Shown: positions 58,894-64,000 of the stretch, piece by piece
How the letters are laid out: each line of letters starts with the position of its first letter
Numbering within the stretch: the first letter of the stretch is position 1
NCBI RefSeq assembly: GCF_043757465.1
Contig: NZ_JAYVPL010000009.1
Span: forward strand, 23,845-87,844
DNA from: Armatimonas sp043757465
GTDB taxonomy: Bacteria > Armatimonadota > Armatimonadia > Armatimonadales > Armatimonadaceae
Reading direction: 5' to 3'
Length of the DNA stretch: 64,000 bases
The notes under the pieces: model-generated
What the model was told of the DNA's origin: nothing
Seen by the model: the letters and a program-made list of their open reading frames with translations, nothing else
Databases searched by the model: none
Program-made: the position numbers and the translations under genes

Positions 58894-60489
58894 ATGAGTA
58901 AGCGCGATTTAGTAACGGGGGTTGTGACTGTAGCAGGGGTGGCGGGTTTGCTCCTGGCCAAAGGCTGGCTCAATCAGAGCTGGGAGGAGCGCAACTCCAC
59001 GGATTTTCGGGTCGCCTTCGATGATGCCAAAGGACTCAAGGGCGGCGAGGATGTACGGGTTGCGGGCTTTAAGGTGGGCTCCGTCAAGAGCATTCGCCTC
59101 TCTGATGATGGACGGCGTGCGGTGGTGCTGGTGCGGGTCAAAGACGGGGTCAAGATTCCGGTGAAGTCGCAGTTTAGTGTCGCGTCCGGGCTTCTGGGCG
59201 GTGGCGCGGTGGTGACAATAGTCCCAAGTAAAGAAACTACTTTTATAACGGATGAGACCACTAAACAGACTCCTCTGGAAGGAGAGCCCGCTGCCGGGCT
59301 GGACTCCGCGCTGGCGGGGATGAGTAAGTTTACCAATGATGATGCACTGCGCGAGGATCTGGTGGCGACCGCCCATAATCTGCGGGTTGTCAGCGAGAAA
59401 ATCGCTAAAATGGGAGCAATTGGGGCGCTCGATGATTCCCAGGGAGACATCCAGGCGACGCTCCGCAATCTTCGTGCTACCTCCGCACTGCTTCCAGCGA
59501 CCCTCAAAAAAGTAGACATTGTTATTGGCAATGCAGGTGAGGTCGCGGCCTCTGCCAAGACGCTCACGCCACTCCTAGAAAAACAAGTTGCCACCCTTTC
59601 GAAAGAGACTCAGACTCTCATCAAGGACCTGGATTCTGTGATGAAGTCCGGGGGACGGATCGCGGCGGAGACCGAGGGGCTCGCCAAAGAGGCCAAACTA
59701 ACGGTTGCAGACAGCCGAGAAAGTATCAAGGCCCTTTTGCGCTCCGCCAACGATGCCGCGGCAGGTGTGGCTGGTCTCACGGAGCAGATGACTCAGCTGG
59801 TAGGCGATAAAAATCTAAAAGAAAATGTGCTCGCTACCACGACAAACCTCACTAAAATTTCGGAGAATCTGGTGGCGATCTCTCAGAAGCTTGACATGAC
59901 CGCAGGAAAGCTTTCCCAAGTCGCAACCGATCCCGAGCTGCTTGATAACATTAAGATAACGGTTGCCAACGTGAAGGATGCGAGTGGTTCAGTAAAAAAT
60001 TTGACGGCTCGTGTCGAGGCATTGCGACTGCCTGGCGAGAAAAAAGCAGGGACCGTATCCTCTGGTAACCAACCTCTTGGCAGTGGCAAGAAGCCGTCTT
60101 GGTATGAGTCAGGCTTGACCGGAGACTTTCTGTACGATACAAAGGCGGAGCGTTTTCAGCTCGATACCAACTATGCACAGGTTGTGGAGGGGCAGCTCTT
60201 TCGAGTCGGCATCACCGATACAACCGAGCGTAACCAGGTCAATGTGCAGGTCGGGCAGAAAAGCGGAGAGCTCTGGACGCGCTATGGCCTCTTTGGCAGT
60301 AAGCTGGGAGTCGGCTTCGACACGCAGGCAGGGCCACTACAGTGGCGCCTGGATGTGTTCGACCCAAACCGTTTTACTGTCAATACTCGGCTCCGAGCGC
60401 GGCTAAATAAAACAACAGCGCTGATTCTGGGACTGGATTCCGTGGGCAACGGGAATCGTCCTAGGGTCGGACTACAAATAAGGAAGTAA
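58894..60489 (+). CDS. mlaD: MCE/MlaD-domain lipid-binding protein with beta-rich C terminus
   Basis: Anchored protein of 531 residues. An N-terminal helix (VTGVVTVAGVAGLLLAKG) is followed by an MCE domain (FRVAFDDAKGLKGGEDVRVAGFKVGSVKSIRL and ASGLLGGGAVVTI), a long helical region (about 130-385, TLKKVDIVIGNAGEVAASAKTL etc.) and a C-terminal beta-rich part (WRLDVFDPNRFTVNTRLRARL). It is the substrate-binding partner of MlaE/F. The length and C-terminal part exceed those of E. coli MlaD (about 180 residues), as in the long MCE proteins of other phyla. Confidence 0.9.
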   Translation: MSKRDLVTGVVTVAGVAGLLLAKGWLNQSWEERNSTDFRVAFDDAKGLKGGEDVRVAGFKVGSVKSIRLSDDGRRAVVLVRVKDGVKIPVKSQFSVASGLLGGGAVVTIVPSKETTFITDETTKQTPLEGEPAAGLDSALAGMSKFTNDDALREDLVATAHNLRVVSEKIAKMGAIGALDDSQGDIQATLRNLRATSALLPATLKKVDIVIGNAGEVAASAKTLTPLLEKQVATLSKETQTLIKDLDSVMKSGGRIAAETEGLAKEAKLTVADSRESIKALLRSANDAAAGVAGLTEQMTQLVGDKNLKENVLATTTNLTKISENLVAISQKLDMTAGKLSQVATDPELLDNIKITVANVKDASGSVKNLTARVEALRLPGEKKAGTVSSGNQPLGSGKKPSWYESGLTGDFLYDTKAERFQLDTNYAQVVEGQLFRVGITDTTERNQVNVQVGQKSGELWTRYGLFGSKLGVGFDTQAGPLQWRLDVFDPNRFTVNTRLRARLNKTTALILGLDSVGNGNRPRVGLQIRK

Positions 60490-60493
60490 GTTT

Positions 60494-60940
60494 ATGAACG
60501 TGATTTTGCAAAAGGATGTCGTCAAGGTCGGCAGAGAGGGCGAGGTTGTCTTGGTTTCTGATGGCTACGCTCGCAACTACCTGATTCCCCGAGGCCTGGC
60601 GGTGTCGGCATCGGGCGGCGCCCTGAAGATCCTGGAAGCGCGCCACGCCACTGAGGAGCGCAAGAGTGAGGCACTGCTTGCTCAGGCTCAGAAAGATCAG
60701 GCGACTCTTGAAGGCAAGACGATTAAGATCCTAGGTAAAGCGGGCGCGGGGGATCGTCTCTACGGCTCGATAACCTCAGGTGATATTGCGGAAGCTCTCA
60801 AGAAAGACCTGGGCGTGAGTGTTGACAAGCGCCGCGTGTTGCTGATGGATGTTATCCGCGCTCTGGGAACCTTCCATGTGGATGTCAAGCTCCACAAAGA
60901 CATCACTGTCCCCGTGACTGTCGCGGTGGAAAAAGCGTAG
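60494..60940 (+). CDS. rplI: 50S ribosomal protein L9
   Basis: 148-residue protein, standard. The N-terminal 23S rRNA-binding domain NVILQKDVVKVGREGEVVLVSDGYARNYLIPRGLA is followed by the long connecting helix and the C-terminal domain (LYGSITSGDIAEAL, VDKRRVLLMDVIRALG). A strong AAGGAAG ribosome site. Typically adjacent to dnaB, as here. Confidence 0.97.
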   Translation: MNVILQKDVVKVGREGEVVLVSDGYARNYLIPRGLAVSASGGALKILEARHATEERKSEALLAQAQKDQATLEGKTIKILGKAGAGDRLYGSITSGDIAEALKKDLGVSVDKRRVLLMDVIRALGTFHVDVKLHKDITVPVTVAVEKA

Positions 60941-60962
60941 GCAAGGCCGCGCGGACAAGCCA

Positions 60963-60998
60963 GGGCGCGGCAGTAAGCCGCGCCCTTTTGTATTTTTA
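60963..60998 (+). terminator. Rho-independent terminator after rplI
   Basis: GGGCGCGGC and GCCGCGCCC form a nine-base stem around AGTAA, followed by TTTTGTATTTTT. Confidence 0.93.
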
Positions 60999-61016
60999 TA
61001 ATGATCTGAGTTTTCT

Positions 61017-62408
61017 ATGACCGGACGCGTTCCTCCCCAAAATATTGAGGCCGAGATGGCCGTGCTGGGCTCTATGTTGCTGGGAGACCGCAGCGCCATT
61101 GAGCGCGTCACCGAGTTTTTAGACAAGCAGGACTTCTACCGCGAAGCACATGGCCGCATCTTCGAGGCGATGCTCTCCTTGGTAGATAAAGACGAGCCTG
61201 TCGACATTGTCACTCTTAAGGATGAGCTTACGCGGCGTGGCACGCTGGAGCAGACAGGCGGCTATATCTACCTCATGCAGCTCGCCGAGTACGTCCCCAC
61301 ACCCGCCAACGTTGTCTACTACGCTAAGATCGTCTCCGAGAAGGGGGTTCTGCGCCGCCTGATCGAGACCGCCTCCGAGATCGCCGGTATGGCCTATGGC
61401 GAGACCGATGAAGTGGATACGCTCGTGGATCAGGCCGAGCGCGCGATCTTCAATGTCGCCCGCAAGCGCAAGACCGAAGGCTTCACCCCGCTCCGTCCCC
61501 TGCTCAACGAAGTCTTCGATCAGATTGACTCCGCCTACCACGATAAAGGTGTCGTCAGCGGCACCGACACGGGCTTCTATGACCTCAACTACATCACCAG
61601 TGGCCTCAAACGCGGTGATTTAATTATTATTGCCGCCAGGCCCTCCATGGGAAAAACGGCCCTGACGATGAATATTGGTCAGAATGCGGCAGGTAAGGGC
61701 AGTGTAGTGGCAACTTTCTCATTGGAAATGAGTAAAGAGTCACTTGTTCAGCGTATGATGTGCTCGGAAGCTAAAGTGAATGCCCATAAATTGCGTACGG
61801 GATTTTTGCAAGACGAAGAATGGTCTCGGCTCTCGGAGGCGGTGAACCGACTGTGGGACGCGCCGATGTTCATTGACGACACCACGGATATTAGCTCTCT
61901 GGAGATGCGGGCGCGCTGCCGCCGTCTGAAAGCCGAGCAGGGGGCGCTGGACTTAGTGATCGTGGACTACTTGCAGCTCATGCGTGGCTCCGCACGCAAC
62001 TCGGAGAACCGCAACCAGGAGATCTCTGAGATTGCACGCGGCCTTAAAAGTCTCGCCCGTGAGCTCGATGTCCCGGTGATTGCCCTCTCCCAGCTCTCTC
62101 GCGCCGTTGAGCGGCGGGAAGACAAGCGCCCCATGCTCTCCGATTTGCGTGAATCGGGCTCTATCGAGGCGGAGGCGGATGTGGTTGCCTTTATTTACCG
62201 ACCCTCGTACTATGCGCGCAAGGATGCAGTCTCCCAGGATGCCGAGGAAAAAGCCGAGCAAGAGGGGGGGGAGTACGAGGGCGAGGAGGCCGAGGTGATT
62301 ATTGCCAAGCAGAGAAATGGCCCCACGGGCACCGTAAAGCTGGCGTTTTTGCCCAAGTTTGCTTGTTTTGCCAATCTGGCTCAGAATACAGACGGGCCGG
62401 ATTTTTAG
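61017..62408 (+). CDS. dnaB: Replicative DNA helicase
   Basis: 463 residues. N-terminal domain (PPQNIEAEMAVLGSMLLG), hinge, then the RecA-like motor with Walker A ARPSMGKTALTMNIG, VDYLQLM (Walker B), and LSQLSRAVERREDKRPMLSDLRESGSIEAEADVV. No intein. It forms the hexamer that unwinds the fork. A TATAAT (60997-61002) overlaps the end of the rplI terminator, 14 bases before the ATG, with no Shine-Dalgarno. Confidence 0.97.
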   Translation: MTGRVPPQNIEAEMAVLGSMLLGDRSAIERVTEFLDKQDFYREAHGRIFEAMLSLVDKDEPVDIVTLKDELTRRGTLEQTGGYIYLMQLAEYVPTPANVVYYAKIVSEKGVLRRLIETASEIAGMAYGETDEVDTLVDQAERAIFNVARKRKTEGFTPLRPLLNEVFDQIDSAYHDKGVVSGTDTGFYDLNYITSGLKRGDLIIIAARPSMGKTALTMNIGQNAAGKGSVVATFSLEMSKESLVQRMMCSEAKVNAHKLRTGFLQDEEWSRLSEAVNRLWDAPMFIDDTTDISSLEMRARCRRLKAEQGALDLVIVDYLQLMRGSARNSENRNQEISEIARGLKSLARELDVPVIALSQLSRAVERREDKRPMLSDLRESGSIEAEADVVAFIYRPSYYARKDAVSQDAEEKAEQEGGEYEGEEAEVIIAKQRNGPTGTVKLAFLPKFACFANLAQNTDGPDF

Positions 62409-62421
62409 GGGGATCTTAATC

Positions 62422-63687
62422 ATGAAAATCCTAGTTATTGGGGGTGGGGGGCGCGAGCACGCGATCTGCTGGAAGCTGGCGCAGAGTCCACAGGTACGTA
62501 AGATCTTCTGTGCGCCAGGCAATGCGGGGACGGCTGAGGTGGCGGAGAATATCGCCATTGATGTCATGGATATCGAGGCGCTGCGGGTTTTTGTGGAGCA
62601 CCAGAGCATTGATCTGACAATTGTCGGGCCGGAGAAGCCGCTGATCGCGGGGATCGTGGATGTCTTTGAGGCGCGGGGGTTGCGGATCTTTGGGCCCAGC
62701 CGCGAGCCTGCGCAGCTGGAGGGCAGCAAGGTTTTCTCCAAGCGCTTGATGCGTGAGGCGGGGGTTCCCACGGCGGATTTTGAGGTCTTTGATGACCCTG
62801 AGAAGGCGCGAGCGTACTTGCGTGCGGCTGACTATCCGATCGTGGTCAAGGCCGATGGGGAGGCCGCAGGTAAAGGGGTGGTGGTCGCGCAAGACTACGC
62901 TGAGGCAGAGACCGCGATTCGTCAGATGATGGAGGAGCGGATCTTTGGGGCGAGTGGTGAGCGCGTGGTGATCGAGGAGTGTTTGCGTGGGCCGGAGGCG
63001 AGTATCTTGGCGTTTGTGGATGGCGAGACCGTCCGGCCTATGATTGCGATTCAGGATCACAAGCGCATCGGGGAAGGGGATACCGGAGCCAATACCGGCG
63101 GGATGGGAGCCTATGCTCCCGTGCGTATCGCTCCGCAGAGTGTGGTGGACGAGGTGACGCGGCGCATTATCGAGCCCACAGTGGCGGCGATTCGGGCGAC
63201 GGGGATTCCCTACAGAGGCGTGCTCTATGCGGGGGTGATGCTGACAGAGAAGGGCCCGTATTGTATCGAGTTCAACTGCCGCTTTGGCGACCCCGAGGCG
63301 CAGGTAGCTTTGATGCTACTGGAGACGGATCTGGTTGATATCTGCCGTGCGGTCGTGGAAGTGGAGCTGGATAAAGTACCGGTGGTCTTTAGCCAGCGTG
63401 CTGCGGTGACGGTTGTGATGGCCTCGGAGGGGTATCCGGGGAGCTATCCAACGGGTGTGCCAATCACGGGGCTGGACGGAGCTCGTAAGCTCGATGCGCT
63501 GGAGGTTTTTCATGCCGGAACCCAGCGGGATGAAAGCGGGCACCTTGTCACGAGTGGCGGACGTGTCCTCGCGGTCACGGCGACGGGGGAGACTTTTATC
63601 GAGGCGCAGAAGCGCGCCTATGCTGGGGTGGATTTGATCCATTTTAAGGGGGCTGCCGTGCGTCGCGATATCGGATGGCAGGCGTAG
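62422..63687 (+). CDS. purD: Phosphoribosylamine-glycine ligase
   Basis: Second step of purine synthesis: joins glycine to phosphoribosylamine. 421 residues from MKILVIGGGGREHAI, with an AGGGGGA ribosome site; a longer reading from 62359 would run through dnaB. Clear ATP-grasp features: LEGSKVFSKRLM, VVKADGEAAGKGVVVA, EECLRGPEASILAF and the FNCRFGDPEAQ ligands. Follows dnaB by 13 bases. Confidence 0.97.
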   Translation: MKILVIGGGGREHAICWKLAQSPQVRKIFCAPGNAGTAEVAENIAIDVMDIEALRVFVEHQSIDLTIVGPEKPLIAGIVDVFEARGLRIFGPSREPAQLEGSKVFSKRLMREAGVPTADFEVFDDPEKARAYLRAADYPIVVKADGEAAGKGVVVAQDYAEAETAIRQMMEERIFGASGERVVIEECLRGPEASILAFVDGETVRPMIAIQDHKRIGEGDTGANTGGMGAYAPVRIAPQSVVDEVTRRIIEPTVAAIRATGIPYRGVLYAGVMLTEKGPYCIEFNCRFGDPEAQVALMLLETDLVDICRAVVEVELDKVPVVFSQRAAVTVVMASEGYPGSYPTGVPITGLDGARKLDALEVFHAGTQRDESGHLVTSGGRVLAVTATGETFIEAQKRAYAGVDLIHFKGAAVRRDIGWQA

Positions 63688-63903
63688 AGAGAATTATCTT
63701 GGAATTTCTCTCTTGAGGCTATTGCGGTGCGCTGAGGGCTATGATAAACTGGCCGGGCACTTTCCCTAAGAAAGTGTTTGAATTTTAACTCCCGATTGGT
63801 TAGCCGTGACGGTCTGATGCAGCTCTCTGCGTCCAGCGTCCTCCGGCCACCTTCACAACAAAATACGACGCGTGCGGGTTGCGCACGGCTTGAGGATGTA
63901 GCA
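63688..63903 (+). promoter_or_regulatory. Promoter and long leader of tuf
   Basis: 216-base region without a gene. TTGCGG (63723-63728), 16 bases, TAAACT (63745-63750) is a plausible promoter; transcription would start near 63757 and give a leader of about 150 bases. A GAGG before the ATG is the ribosome site. Confidence 0.5.
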
Positions 63904-64000
63904 TGGGTAAGGCAAAGTTTGAGCGATCAAAGCCTCACGTAAACGTGGGCACGATCGGACACGTGGATCATGGCAAGACCAGCCTGACAGCCGCGATTAC
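63904..64000 (+). CDS. tuf: Elongation factor Tu (5' end only)
   Basis: The first 32 residues are present: GKAKFERSKPHVNVGTIGHVDHGKTSLTAAI, including the G1 motif GHVDHGKT. The gene runs past the window's edge. It is not next to fusA, unlike in most str operons. Confidence 0.95.

Noticed and set aside
1..64000. CRISPR arrays, prophage or complete insertion sequences
   Set aside because: No regularly spaced repeats, integrase, transposase or phage structural genes were found on either strand.

Overview
The window looks like chromosomal core sequence from a diderm (outer-membrane) bacterium of moderately high GC. It has BamA, a very large TamB, an OmpH/Skp-like protein, LpxD and an Mla-type lipid transporter. 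It also has type IV pilus biogenesis genes (PilC and prepilin peptidase), a PEP-CTERM surface protein, and a DivIVA/SepIVA-like coiled-coil gene between coaD and a DUF177 gene. That mix suggests a deep-branching phylum such as Armatimonadota (Armatimonas-like). This is an inference from gene content and order; no 16S gene is present. I found no complete mobile element, CRISPR array or prophage.

Layout. 1-6.7 kb: PEP-CTERM protein, PhyH-type dioxygenase, a methyltransferase-sulfatase pair, apt, Nif3-like and small conserved proteins. 6.8-11.6 kb: coaD, SepIVA-like, yceD, a small membrane protein, truB, ribF and a methyltransferase. 11.6-19.5 kb: an orphan ABC ATPase, nadE, a sialidase-esterase fusion, a matrixin-like protease, a broken DUF72 gene, a CBS protein and a membrane-anchored unknown. 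19.5-23.3 kb: the str operon (rpsL-rpsG-fusA, no tuf) with a strong promoter and long leader. 23.3-25 kb: three tandem paralogous membrane proteins. 25-30.3 kb: a sulfatase, pilD, pilC and an unknown related in layout to the one at 18.1 kb. 30.4 kb: tRNA-Pro(GGG). 30.5-42.3 kb (minus strand): an envelope-assembly operon lipA-tamB-sigma-bamA-ompH-coiled-coil protein-lpxD. 43-49.7 kb: ruvAB, then a zinc-ribbon/TPR protein, a Tat-like TPR protein and an FtsX/MacB-type permease. 49.7-56.2 kb: ferredoxin, a nuclease-fold protein, an MFS-HEAT fusion, glutathione peroxidase, ogt and a membrane pyrophosphatase. 56.4-61 kb: DUF1844 pair, mlaE-mlaF-mlaD and rplI. 61-64 kb: dnaB, purD and the 5' end of tuf.

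The most striking genome-scale feature is how genes start. Twelve genes at the head of transcription units have a -10-like hexamer TANNNT exactly six bases before the start codon and no Shine-Dalgarno sequence; several others have spacings of 5-8. Genes inside operons instead have ordinary Shine-Dalgarno sequences or ATGA/GTGA/TTGA overlaps. This points to widespread leaderless transcription. The pattern also corrects several gene starts (pilD, ogt, the nuclease-like gene and the DUF1844 gene). The genome is compact, with many convergent genes overlapping tail to tail.

Other points worth following: an apparent ATA start in the SepIVA-like gene, a probable attenuator in the rpsL leader, divergent promoters with overlapping -10 boxes at ruvA, an ECF sigma factor embedded in the outer-membrane assembly operon, and unusual fusions (sialidase with SGNH esterase; MFS with HEAT repeats).
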